Source: Mactromeris polynyma (lineage: Eukaryota; Mollusca; Bivalvia; Venerida; Mactridae). Taken from it: 64,000 nucleotides of DNA. The notes beneath the pieces are model-generated. The model searched no databases. It had not been told where the DNA came from and saw nothing but the letters and a program-made list of their open reading frames with translations. Location: positions 27,036,619 through 27,100,618 of the forward strand of contig JASFXZ010000001.1 of the NCBI GenBank assembly GCA_032209605.1. The letters run 5' to 3'. Below are positions 34,790-44,256 of this stretch, piece after piece. The stretch's first letter is position 1, and every line of letters starts with the position of its first letter. The position numbers were made by a program, and so were the translations under genes.

Positions 34790-37366
34790 GTAAGACTGTC
34801 TGCTAGAATGAGGAGTGGTTGTATAGAGGATAGGGTGTGGACCGTCACTCATCCGGGAACTTATGCCCAGATCACACCTATGCCTCACAAGACACCAGTA
34901 CCTGTGTCTGTTTATAGAGTTTGAGGTCGGTCTCTATGCACAGAAATCAATTTTGCTCTCAATCTATTTTTGTTGAATAAGTACTTTTGTTGTATATTTT
35001 AGTCAATTTTTAGATAAATTCTTGCATGTCTGGAAAAATGTGTAATTAATTTTGTATCTTCTCATAATTAACCTTGGAACATTAAAATACAGGAAAATTA
35101 GAGCATGTCCTATTTAACTACATAGATGTTTGTAATGAACGAGAATATGTATTAAGTCATATCATTCTTGGTAAGAAGATTTATACAATTTACAGCGAGA
35201 TTATAACATTTTTGAGGCTGAATTTATCGCTTGAATTTTCTCTTAATATTTTTTTGATAAATCGATGCACATTTTGTTTTCATTTATCATAGAACTAATT
35301 TTCTTGGCGTGTTGAAATATATCTTCATTATGAAAACTTCTTCTCTAATTCGGCTTTAACAACTGAAAATGTACAAAAAGCATTGAAAGTTGTTGTCTTG
35401 ATCCTCGCTAGATATCTAGAAAAGTCACGCTTACAATTTTTTTTTACAAAACTTAAGCGAACAGTTGTTGAACAGTAAGAAGACTGTTGTAAGTTTGTTA
35501 CGAATCCGAGCGGTTTATTTTTCTTACCACAAAAATGATGTCTGAGAATAGAGAACGGAATTTGGTGTATGTTATCAGAAAATGAGTTTATCAGTTGAAA
35601 AATGCAACGTTGCAACTATCGGAAACCATTTCCAATGTCAAATATGATGGATTCACATGTGTTCCATCAGTCACAACAGGGGAAGAAAAATATATGTGCG
35701 GTAAAGGTTATGTGAAAAAAAATGGGGGGAAATAGTGTAGAAAATGGTAAACAGGGTAATACAGGATACTCTTAAGAAGCAGAACATTCTCGGGAATGAT
35801 AAGATCTGATTTGGGAATCTTGCATGAATTTATGGGGTCCTATGCTGCTCCTAATTGAATTATGTTCAAGTTTATAATCTATAGTACATATGCATTTAAG
35901 ATATCAATACTTTGGCACTAAACAGTGAAACTATATTCACCGACTCATGGCTAAAACTTGAGTTATAACTGTTCTGTGCTCAACTCATGATTTTAGATAT
36001 GCATGGTGAATACACTAGCATAATAATGGATATTAAAAACATTTTTATGGCTGCATGTACTTCTGATAGAAGTGAACAGTTTTTCTAATCCATGTAAACA
36101 TTTTATTGTAAATTAGTCTATCTTACTTATTTACTGAACACTTGGCAGTCTAGATATGTTGCAGTACCCATATGAAGCCTCAATCCACTGCATACTAAGA
36201 ACTGATTTTATTCTCAACCCATTTTTGGGGGAATATATTCATGTAACTTTGCTATGTTTCTGTGAAATTCATATTGAGATTAAATTGTCATTCATTCAAG
36301 GAGAACATTTTAAACACAAAAATGGGATTTGAACTTGGAGATCAGTCTTGATTTTTATAACCTTAAATCCTAATACTTTGGATAGTTTATTTCCAACTAC
36401 TTGAATTATGGTCACTGCCAACCTCCATGACAATGGATTCTCAAATAGGCCATCCTTAAAAATGGTTTGTTTGGGATAATCTTACCGTACAAAATTATTC
36501 ACATGGTAGGCAAGGAATTTGTCATTAATTAATTTTTAAGGTCATTCAAGTTTAACCAGTTCCAACTACCAGCTCCAAATTTGGTTTCCACTCTGACACC
36601 TCAAAAAATGTTTTGAGTGGTGGCCATTGTCAGGAGTAGATAGGGTTATGTCAAACAAACAAGTTTAAGGATGGCCTTAATAATGATTTATATGAGATAT
36701 TATTTATTGGGAGAATAATTGTTTGTCTGGGAGTATTTTGTTAGATTTTCTATGATGTTAGTTTATTGTTCCAGTAAATTATGTGTCATATATTCTGGTT
36801 TAGAGATATGACGGGTAATAAATCGAAAATCAAAGATGTCTACATGGGCTCTGTTTATTTGTAAGGATTTCTTGATGTTGCAAATAACAAGATACAAGTT
36901 GGTTTATTTCTGGATGAATTAATCAATTAGCTTTATTCAGAGTGATCAGAAATTCGTGAAAATTGTTTGATCTCAAATTTGGGGAAAACTTATTTGCTAT
37001 TGATCAACTGTTTAGGTTATGGTCATCGTTAAATATTGTTTGTTTACAGTACTTTCTCTGATTTAATGAAATTTGCTCCAAAATTTTTTTTGCTCTTTCT
37101 TGCAGGATTTTTATCATGTCAGAAAATAAAAAAAAATCTAAAACAGACATAATTGGCCTTCCAACCCATGCAAAAGATGTGGATAGAACTAGGTATACCA
37201 CAAACATAATTAATTCGTTAGGATGGCCTTGGTCCTGAACATCTTACATTGAAAAAACAACAACAATGGATTCTGTTCTTACGTAAGAGGGTGTGGCAAT
37301 TCTCAACATTTTGATAACTACTCAATGTCCTTTCTGATTTAATTTTATGGATTTACATTTCTTTAG
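34790..37366 (+). other. glypican intron (2.6 kb)
   Basis: Runs from the GTAAGA donor to the TTTCTTTAG acceptor. AT-rich with no supported gene, array or mobile element. The ORFs at 35328-35615 and 37004-37207 on the - strand are chance. Confidence 0.6.
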
Positions 37367-37558
37367 ATATTCAAAGGCTGTGGAGATCCTCGTAAAGACT
37401 CGAATTACAGATACAAACGTCAGGCATCTCAATATGAAGACTATGCATATGGCAAGGAGTTTATATCGTACACACGTAATGGTGGGAGCAGTAACGAGCG
37501 CCCAACTACAGCCGCTGGTACAAATCTTGACAAACTGGTGAAAGATATTAAAGACAAG
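37367..37558 (+). CDS. gpc4/6: glypican coding exon d with convertase-type site
   Basis: The exon has 64 codons, phase 0 at both ends (acceptor TTTCTTTAG, donor AAG|GTATTA). It reads IFKGCGDPRKDSNYRYKRQA, SQYEDYAYGKEFISYTRNGG, then SSNERPTTAAGTNLDKLVKD, IKDK. FKGCG corresponds to vertebrate FQGCG, and ERPTTAAGT is a hallmark of the GPC4/6 branch. At 37409-37420 the residues RYKR fit the R-X-(K/R)-R consensus of furin-like convertases and sit where vertebrate GPC4/6 carry their RISR-type processing site, between FQGCG and ERPTTAAGT. Cleavage there would give two disulfide-linked chains. The other forward frame from 37347 is a shadow. Confidence 0.94.
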
Positions 37559-37710
37559 GTATTAAGTGTTCATGTTCATATCATGGTATACAGTCTAATA
37601 TCAATCTTTTATTGTGTGTACATTCTGTATTTAGCAGCCTGTCCAAACTGGTCCAAGGATTATAACCATTACTCCACTTGCAGGTGTACATGTATCTGGA
37701 ATGATTATTT
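37559..37710 (+). other. glypican intron, start
   Basis: Short unique intron sequence between the donor and the 38-bp array. The rest of this 1.5-kb intron (38809-39096) is likewise unique and AT-rich, with no feature seen. Confidence 0.6.
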
Positions 37711-38808
37711 CATTCATTAAGTGTTGTAACCAGAGTCCGGGATTACATCACTCATTTAGTGTTGTAACCAGAGTCTGGGATTACTTCACTCATTAAGTGT
37801 TGTAACCAGAGTCCAGGATTACTTCACTCATTAAGTGTTGTAACCAGAGTCCAGGATTACTTCACTCATTAAGTGTTGTAACCAGAGTCTGGGATTACTT
37901 CACTCATTTAGTGTTGTAACCAGAGTCCGGGATTACTTCACTCATTAAGTGTTGTAACCAGAGTCTGGGATTACTTCACTCATTAAGTGTTGCAACCAGA
38001 GTCTGGGATTACTTCACTCATTTAGTGTTGTAACCAGAGTCTGGGATTACTTCACTCATTAAGTGTTGTAACCAGAGCCTGGGATTACTTCACTCATTAA
38101 GTGTTGTAACCTGAGTCTGGGATTACTTCACTCATTAAGTGTTGTAACCAGAGCCTGGGATTACTTCACTCATTAAGTGTTGCAACCAGAGTCTGGGATT
38201 ACTTCACTCATTAAGTGTTGTAACCAGAGTCTGGGATTACTTCACTCATTAAGTGTTGTAACCTGAGTCTGGGATTACTTCATTCATTAAGTGTTGTAAC
38301 CAGAGTCTGGGATTACTTCACTCATTTAGTGTTGTAACCAGAGTCTGTGATTACTTCACTCATTAAGTGTTGTAACCAGAGCCTGGGATTACTTCACTCA
38401 TTAAGTGTTGTAACCTGAGTCTGGGATTACTTCACTCATTAAGTGTTGTAACCAGAGTCTGGGATTACTTCACTCATTAAGTGTTGTAACCAGAGTCTGG
38501 GATTACTTCATTCATTAAGTGTTGTAACCAGAGTCTGGGATTACTTCACTCATTAAGTGTTGTAACCAGAGCCTGGGATTACTTCACTCATTAAGTGTTG
38601 CAACCAGAGTCTGGGAATACTTCATTCATTAAGTGTTGTAACCAGAGTCTGGGATTACTTCATTCATTTAGTGTTGTAACCAGAGCCTGGGATTACTTCA
38701 TTCATTAAGTGTTGCAACCAGAGTCTGGGATTGCTTCATTCATTAAGTGTTGTAACCAGAGCCTGGGATTACTTCACTCATTAAGTGTTGTAACCAGAGT
38801 CTGGGATT
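37711..38808. repeat. 38-bp minisatellite, about 29 copies
   Basis: The core AAGTGTTGTAACCAGAGTCT followed by GGGATTACTTCACTCATT recurs every 38 bases. Variants are GTCT/GCCT/GTCC/GTCCA, CATTAAG/CATTTAG, TGTAAC/TGCAAC and ACCAGAG/ACCTGAG. The array makes up over 70% of the intron between the exons ending at 37558 and starting at 39097. Confidence 0.97.
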
Positions 38809-39096
38809 TTTACAGATACTTACACTCAGCACTCAAATCATAGAAGTTACTCATAATAGTCTGACAGTTGATGTGGTGTAGAGTGGAACATATCAAATGG
38901 GTTTATGGAAAAATTTGGAATGGACATGCATCCCATTAATATAAAATGTTCTACTTTTCCCACAGCCCAGTGAAGTTAATTAAATATTTTATTCAGCTCA
39001 TCTATTTTCGTGAAATTCTTTAAGAATGTGGAATTGCAAAAATGCTTGTGTAATTGTTTTTATGAGTTGTATGTTGATGTTTTGTGTAATTGATAG

Positions 39097-39209
39097 GTGG
39101 AGGAAGCCAGGAATTTCTGGGTGCAGTTACCTTACTACATATGTAACAGTGATATCGCTGCACAACCTGGGGAGGACGATGATTGCTGGAATGGCCAAGA
39201 TCGTGCCAG
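39097..39209 (+). CDS. gpc4/6: glypican coding exon e
   Basis: The acceptor TAATTGATAG has a poor pyrimidine tract but keeps frame. The exon is 113 bases, ends CCAG before GTTAGA and leaves two bases of an Arg codon. It reads VEEARNFWVQLPYYICNSDI then AAQPGEDDDCWNGQDRAR. FW--LP---C and DDCWNG match vertebrate GPC4/6 (SLP--VCND, DDCWNG) and carry the last two core cysteines. The reading frame annotated here differs from the longer shadow frame at 39026-39214. Confidence 0.94.
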
Positions 39210-39481
39210 GTTAGAATTTGTTAAACAATTTATTTTAATTAACTGAAACCTGTTACTGCATGCCCCTGAAGAAATTAAAGTTAAGCTTGTGACTACAAAT
39301 TCAATTGGTACTGAATCTACACAGATCAGATGCAAGCATGTTTAGGGACATTTAGGCAGCTGCAATGGTGTCTGTTGGCACATTTTAATTAATAAAAACA
39401 TTCTGTATAAAATACAGATGAAACAAGAAATATCTTGAAAAAAGATGGTTGGTGCAATTTGAAGGTTAAAGATAGTATGTT

Positions 39482-39664
39482 ATACGCTCGTTGGAAGAAC
39501 GGGACGTACTATAGTTTCACTTGCGGCGGTGGCATCCAGCATGTTGTCCGATCAATACCTTAAGTATTCTTTGTCCAATCTTCACAAGGCTTGGTCAGAA
39601 TGTGTATCGGCATAATATCTTGGACAAGTTCGATAACCAGCTACTGTTGTGTATTGGGAAAATG
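39482..39664 (+). mobile_element. dispersed repeat copy 2 (same family as 12040-12230)
   Basis: GTCCAATCTTCACAAGGCTT, GGTCAGAATGTGTATCGGC, ATAATATCTTGGACAAGTTC and GATAACCAGC line up with the copy at 12040-12230. The start differs (CGCTCGTTGGAAGAACGGG, TTTCACTTGCGGCGGTGGC). It has higher GC than its flanks and no ORF of note. Boundaries are approximate. Confidence 0.7.
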
Positions 39665-40190
39665 ACACAGAAAAAAATCATGCACATGAGCAAAAAAAAT
39701 TAGTGAGGACAATTTGATTGTGTTGGTTCAGGTAACATAAGTGAATAATGACATATTGCAGTAAAGATAGGAAATGGGCGGATAACTCAAACACAGTAAA
39801 TTGATCACATATATTTAAAAACTTCCAGGTAAAATATGTAGCTGTCTCTTGGAGAAAAAGTTTCCATTTCCTAAAGCTCATAAATAGCATGATTCTGTAC
39901 CATTATTTATGGACAGAAACGTATCATTGTCTGGTTCTAGGACTGATTTAGGAAAATTTCTGTCTTCAGTACTTCCATGACAGGAAAATTGTCTACCATT
40001 ATTGAAATATCTCATCCGTCATTTTGAAGGAGTATAAGATGAAAATTTCTTTGAATATTTAACCATTACCTTCCTACTGCAACAAATTCCATTATTCAAA
40101 GAATTTCTTGACATTAATTTTGTGATGTTAGATTTTATTGAATAGAAGTTTTTTTTCAAGTAATAAGATCAGTGGGGCATGCTTAAGAAT

Positions 40191-40351
40191 GCAGTGTGAC
40201 CATTTCAGAGTAACTCTCTACTGAACAACAACTCCTTAACAACAGAATAAAGTCTATGCAAATAAAGTTAACCTCTCTTAAGCAACCACCTCTTAGTAAT
40301 AGTGAAATGTGCATTTCCTTAAGGGTGCATTTTTGGAGGAGTTGCACTGTA
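40191..40351. mobile_element. possible Tigger/pogo-like MITE
   Basis: The right end reads TTTTGGAGGAGTTGCACTGT(A), the inverse of TACAGTGCAACTCCTCC, which has the TACAGT...AAC-CC look of pogo/Tigger terminal repeats. The left end GCAGTGTGACCATTTCAG is a weak match. The interior has CTCTTAAGCAACCACCTCTT, a wording I associate with such elements. Only a tentative call. Confidence 0.35.
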
Positions 40352-40506
40352 TTTAGTTTTGTTGATGTTGTATGACTAGTATCAATTTCCATGGTAGTTT
40401 TACAAAACAAATGGATGCTGATAGTACTATAAGTTCAGTAATGGCATAACAAGATGTGAGATAATACTAGTGAAATTATTTTTTCATTGATAATAATTTA
40501 TTTCAG

Positions 40507-40688
40507 GTATGTTGCTGAGGTACAGAAAGATGGCAGAATTTACCAGTTGAACAATCCGGAAGTGACCGTTGATGTCCAAGAAGATAACGGAATTATATCA
40601 CTACAAATCAACAACCTGAAACTTATCACCACAAAGTTACACAATGCTTATCATGGTGTGGACGTAGAGTGGAATGTACCTAACATTG
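40507..40688 (+). CDS. gpc4/6: glypican coding exon f
   Basis: The acceptor is TTTATTTCAG. The first G completes the Arg codon; the exon ends with one base of the next codon at ACATTG before GTAAGA. It reads (R)YVAEVQKDGRIYQLNNPEV, TVDVQEDNGIISLQINNLKL, ITTKLHNAYHGVDVEWNVPN, I. NNPEV-VD, Q---L---T-KL-NAY-G-DV is the end of the glypican core and matches vertebrate GPC4/6 over the same span. No cysteines, as expected. A tandem array starts only 10 bases into the following intron. Confidence 0.96.
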
Positions 40689-40697
40689 GTAAGATAT

Positions 40698-41850
40698 TGT
40701 TCCATTGTCAGTAGAACAGGGGTTAAAGTCTTCCCCCATTGTTCCATTGTCAGTAGAACAGGGGTTAAAGTCTTCCCCCGTTGTTCCATTGTCAGTAGAA
40801 CAGGGGTTAAAGTCTTCCCCCATTGTTCCATTGTCAGTAGAACAGGGGTTAAAGTCTTCCCCCATTGGTCCATTGTCAGTAGAACAGGGGTTAAAGTCTT
40901 CCCCCATTGTTCCATTGTCAGTAGAACAGAGGTTAAAGTCTTCCCCATTGTTCCATTGTCAGTAGAACAGAGGTTAAAGTCTTCCCCATTGTTCCATTGT
41001 CAGTAGAACAGAGGTTAAAGTCTTCCCCATTGTTCCATTGTCAGTAGAACAGGGGTTAAAGTCTTCCCCCATTGTTCCATTGTCAGTAGAACAGAGGTTA
41101 AAGTCTTCCCCATTGTTCCATTGTCAGTAGAACAGAGGTTAAAGTCTTCCCCCATTGTTCCATTGTCAGTAGAACAGAGGTTAAAGTCTTCCCCATTGTT
41201 CCATTGTCAGTAGAACAGAGGTTAAAGTCTTCCCCATTGTTCCATTGTCAGTAGAACAGAGGTTAAAGTCTTCCCCATTGTTCCATTGTCAGTAGAACAG
41301 AGGTTAAAGTCTTCCCCATTGTTCCATTGTCAGTAGAACAGGGGTTAAAGTCTTCCCCATTGTTCCATTGTCAGTAGAACAGAGGTTAAAGTCTTCCCCA
41401 TTGTTCCATTGTCAGTAGAACAGAGGTTAAAGTCTTCCCCATTGTTCCATTGTCAGTAGAACAGAGGTTAAAGTCTTCCCCATTGTTCCATTGTCAGTAG
41501 AACAGAGGTTAAAGTCTTCCCCATTGTTCCATTGTCAGTAGAACAGGGGTTAAAGTCTTCCCCATTGTTCCATTGTCAGTAGAACAGAGGTTAAAGTCTT
41601 CCCCATTGTTCCATTGTCAGTAGAACAGAGGTTAAAGTCTTCCCCATTGTTCCATTGTCAGTAGAACAGAGGTTAAAGTCTTCCCCATTGTTCCATTGTC
41701 AGTAGAACAGGGGTTAAAGTCTTCCCCATTGTTCCATTGTCAGTAGAACAGAGGTTAAAGTCTTCCCCATTGTTCCATTGTCAGTAGAACAGAGGTTAAA
41801 GTCTTCCCCATTGTTCCATTGTCAGTAGAACAGGGGTTAAAGTCTTCCCC
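40698..41850. repeat. 41-42-bp minisatellite abutting a splice donor, about 28 copies
   Basis: The core GTTCCATTGTCAGTAGAACA followed by G(G/A)GGTTAAAGTCTTCCCC(C)ATT recurs every 41-42 bases. The first copy starts 9 bases after the last base of the exon at 40688, next to the donor GTAAGA. Units with five C (42 bp) are concentrated at the left end and those with four C (41 bp) at the right. Each unit has a pyrimidine tract ending in GTCAG (TCTTCCCCATTGTTCCATTG then TCAG), resembling a 3' splice site. Short open frames on both strands here come from the repeat. Confidence 0.98.
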
Positions 41851-42084
41851 TCTTGGTTCATTTCCCTTTTTTCAGACGCAAATTTTGAAGAATAAATGTT
41901 GTCCAATTTGGTACACTTCGTGTAAAAATAGTAATTTCAGTGAAGGGTGTAGGACCTTTGAATTTCCAATTTTTATGAAATAGAATAACTTTAACTCTGT
42001 TAAACGTATTGGTAGTCAGATATATATGTAAAATGCTTCCAGACTTCAATACAGTTCCAATGTAAATCAGAATAGTCAGAAATC
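41851..42084 (+). other. glypican intron, unique part
   Basis: Unique AT-rich sequence between two arrays; nothing else is seen. Confidence 0.6.
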
Positions 42085-42237
42085 ATAGTTTTATAATAAA
42101 TGATATATTGATAGATTTCAGTATAGTTTTATAATGAATGATATATTGATAGATTTCAGTATAGTTTTATAATAAATGATATATTGATAGATTTCAGTAT
42201 AGTTTTATAATAAATGATATATTGATAGATTTCAGTA
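42085..42237. repeat. 38-bp tandem repeat, four copies
   Basis: The core ATAGTTTTATAATAAATGAT followed by ATATTGATAGATTTCAGT occurs four times with a single A/G difference (AATGAATG in copy 2). Units end in GATTTCAG, acceptor-like, 135 bases before the true acceptor of the final exon. Confidence 0.95.
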
Positions 42238-42371
42238 TGTCTTGGGTGTTTTTTTCTTTGCTATAAAGAAGTTTTTGTAAGTGTCATTTATAAAAAGTCA
42301 TTGAAGAGTAGAGGTGTTTTGTGTTCTGCTATTAGTTGAATTCATAAAAATTCACTCTTTGTTATTTACAG

Positions 42372-42733
42372 ATATAACTGGAAGTGGTGATGATCTCATT
42401 GTAAGTGGTGATGGTGATGGCAGTGGGGTCCATGCTGATGAAGATGCTTACAGTGGATCCGGGTCTGGAGACAATTATGATGATCCAGATATTGATGGTG
42501 GTCCACATCGCATACCCCCCTCTAGAGGTGACCCGATCAACAAACGGCCTGGCCAAACCTCAAAACCCCCAACGGATCCTGATCTCGGATTTAACTCTCC
42601 AAACAGTCCAACATACAATGTTAATGACAAGAATAAAAATACCGACGCTGGGGGCACTTCCTCCTTGCAAATGTCATCAAGTGCTTTACTTATTGTGTCT
42701 GTGTTTTATCTGGTTCGCCGTATAGTCTTATAA
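42372..42733 (+). CDS. gpc4/6: glypican final coding exon (heparan sulfate sites and GPI signal)
   Basis: The acceptor is GTTATTTACAG. AT completes an Asp codon and the stop TAA is at 42731-42733, giving 119 full codons before the stop. It begins (D)ITGSGDDLIVSGDGDGSGV and continues HADEDAYSGSGSGDNYDDPD. There are six Ser-Gly pairs in an acidic setting, the classical heparan sulfate attachment pattern; the triple SGSGSG lies at 42452-42469. A Pro/Asn/Lys-rich linker follows. The end is small residues (DAGGTSS) and then a hydrophobic tail (SALLIVSVFYLV), as for GPI-anchor addition; the last residues RRIVL are slightly basic. The two cysteines that I recall just after the Ser-Gly sites in vertebrate GPC4 are absent. 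Confidence 0.95.
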
Positions 42734-44256
42734 TATATAAGGAACATTCAAACGTGCAAGATTGTGAATTCCGCCAAACGACATACATTTCATACAATAT
42801 ACGGAATTATGAACTTTTCATTCGTGATAAAATCTTATTTTCTTACTCTTAATTGTTGGTTTTGAGGTTCGAGTGACCTATGCACGCACAATGTGCTTAT
42901 AATATCATGTGAAGATTTTACTCATTGAGAATAATTGTGGAAATAATATCCATGAGTACAGAAAGCATACAGACTTTCTTTGGATTTATTTCGTTTGATA
43001 ATGGAGGAATATAAATGACATTTCACAGGAACAAAAAAAGCTACCGTGTGATAATGTCTCGTATTAATCTGATGATAAAGTGATGTGAAATGTCAGTGTT
43101 TTGATGCAGGAATGAAATATTGGTAGAGAATGGAGTGTTGTGCAGCATAAGTGGATGGTCTGTTAACATTCTGTATAGTGTATTTGTCTTATTCTAATGT
43201 ATAAACTAATTAATTTGGACTTTGTAATCCTTTCTGAATTATCACTTATAGTATTGCAGGAATTCAAGTAACCTTTCTGTGTTTTGAGTGCGTCACTAGT
43301 TGTATTATATGCAGATGGCTACATGGCATCATTTCCGAAATAACAAAAGTATGAATAGAATATTATACCAAATACTTTCAATGTCATTTTCAATTTCATA
43401 AGCAATATATGTTAGTGCATTGATGTCATTTTTTATTTAAAATATGGAAATTATGGAAAACTGTTGGAGCATCGACCACATTTCTCAGCATTTTTCTACT
43501 TTGTCAGCAGTAATTAGTACTTGCTATAATGGTATGGAAACATTGACACACTCTGTTTATATATCTATTCTACACATTTTCTACTATTTTCAAAAAGTAT
43601 GTATTAATTTTAGTCTGTCCATACAGCTCACTAACTTTTTTCCATCATTAGGATCCATGATTTTGCCAAAAATGTTTACAAGCTAATAAAGAGTCAGGGA
43701 TTTTTTTATGATGCATTCTTTCTTGCTTCATGAATGTAACACGTGTGTCATATTGATGGTTTCCGCGTTATATGATGGTAATTCCATAATATCAGATCGG
43801 CCAGTTACTGTTTGTATTATGCTGAAGCTTTCAATATGCATATAAATAAATTTATTGTTCAAATCATGTAGATATCATTCAAGAGTCATATATTTGCTAT
43901 AATTAACTTACTTGCATTTTGTGTTAAAGGGGATAAGTTTCATGAAATGAAATACAAATGATTGATTATTGTGTCAGTATGTGGAGTACACGTCTTGGCA
44001 TATAAAGACATTGTTGGAGTTTTAGAGTTATGTGCTTGCTCTCGGCCTTGGATAATCAAAGATAATGTTTATATTTTGTTTTATCTTTAAGTCAACTCTT
44101 GAATCTTTAACCATAAAGGACACAGTAATGACTAGTATATAATTATAGTCAATAAAATTGGTAGATTTTGGAAGAAAGTTAATTTACCAATCCATTCAGC
44201 ATTTTGTTTTTCAACTATGATCTGCAAATAATTGCAATTTTATCATCAACAATAAA
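42734..44256 (+). other. probable glypican 3' untranslated region
   Basis: AT-rich sequence after the stop codon. AATAAA words at 43685-43690, 43845-43850 and 44251-44256 are candidate poly(A) signals; which is used cannot be told from sequence. The ORF at 43444-43686 has no recognisable product. Confidence 0.5.

Larger units (their letters stand above)
39210..40506 (+). other. glypican intron (1.3 kb)
   Basis: Contains a dispersed repeat (39482-39664) and a possible MITE (40191-40351). The remainder is AT-rich unique sequence. Confidence 0.6.
4418..42733 (+). other. gpc4/6: glypican gene (GPC4/6-like), 3' seven coding exons, 5' part outside window
   Basis: Coding exons are 4418-4809, 13589-13754, 34659-34789, 37367-37558, 39097-39209, 40507-40688 and 42372-42733. 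Every junction keeps frame (phases in order 0, 1, 0, 0, 2, 1) and uses AG/GT sites. The joined product is about 512 residues from the middle of the core domain to the stop codon. It aligns by eye with vertebrate GPC4/GPC6 along its whole length: the KPFGDVP-KLKLQV-RAF-AARTF-QGLA block, the cysteine cluster, RLEGPFN-DPID-KIS-AIMN, ERPTTAAGT, CWNG and NNPEV. Ten cysteines fall at the positions expected for this part of the core; the remaining core cysteines should lie in upstream exons. Known role of the family: GPI-anchored heparan sulfate proteoglycan at the cell surface that modulates Wnt, Hedgehog, FGF and BMP signalling. Introns total about 36.8 kb and are rich in minisatellites. Confidence 0.95.

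Noticed and set aside
34790..34924. Extension of the glypican exon c frame for 45 codons
   Set aside because: It follows a good donor (AGG|GTAAGA), lacks similarity to glypicans, and the next exon continues the protein in phase from 34789.
40637..41006. Overlapping ORFs of 75-110 codons on both strands
   Set aside because: Made of the 41-42-bp array; the start of one includes the end of a glypican exon only by read-through of the donor.
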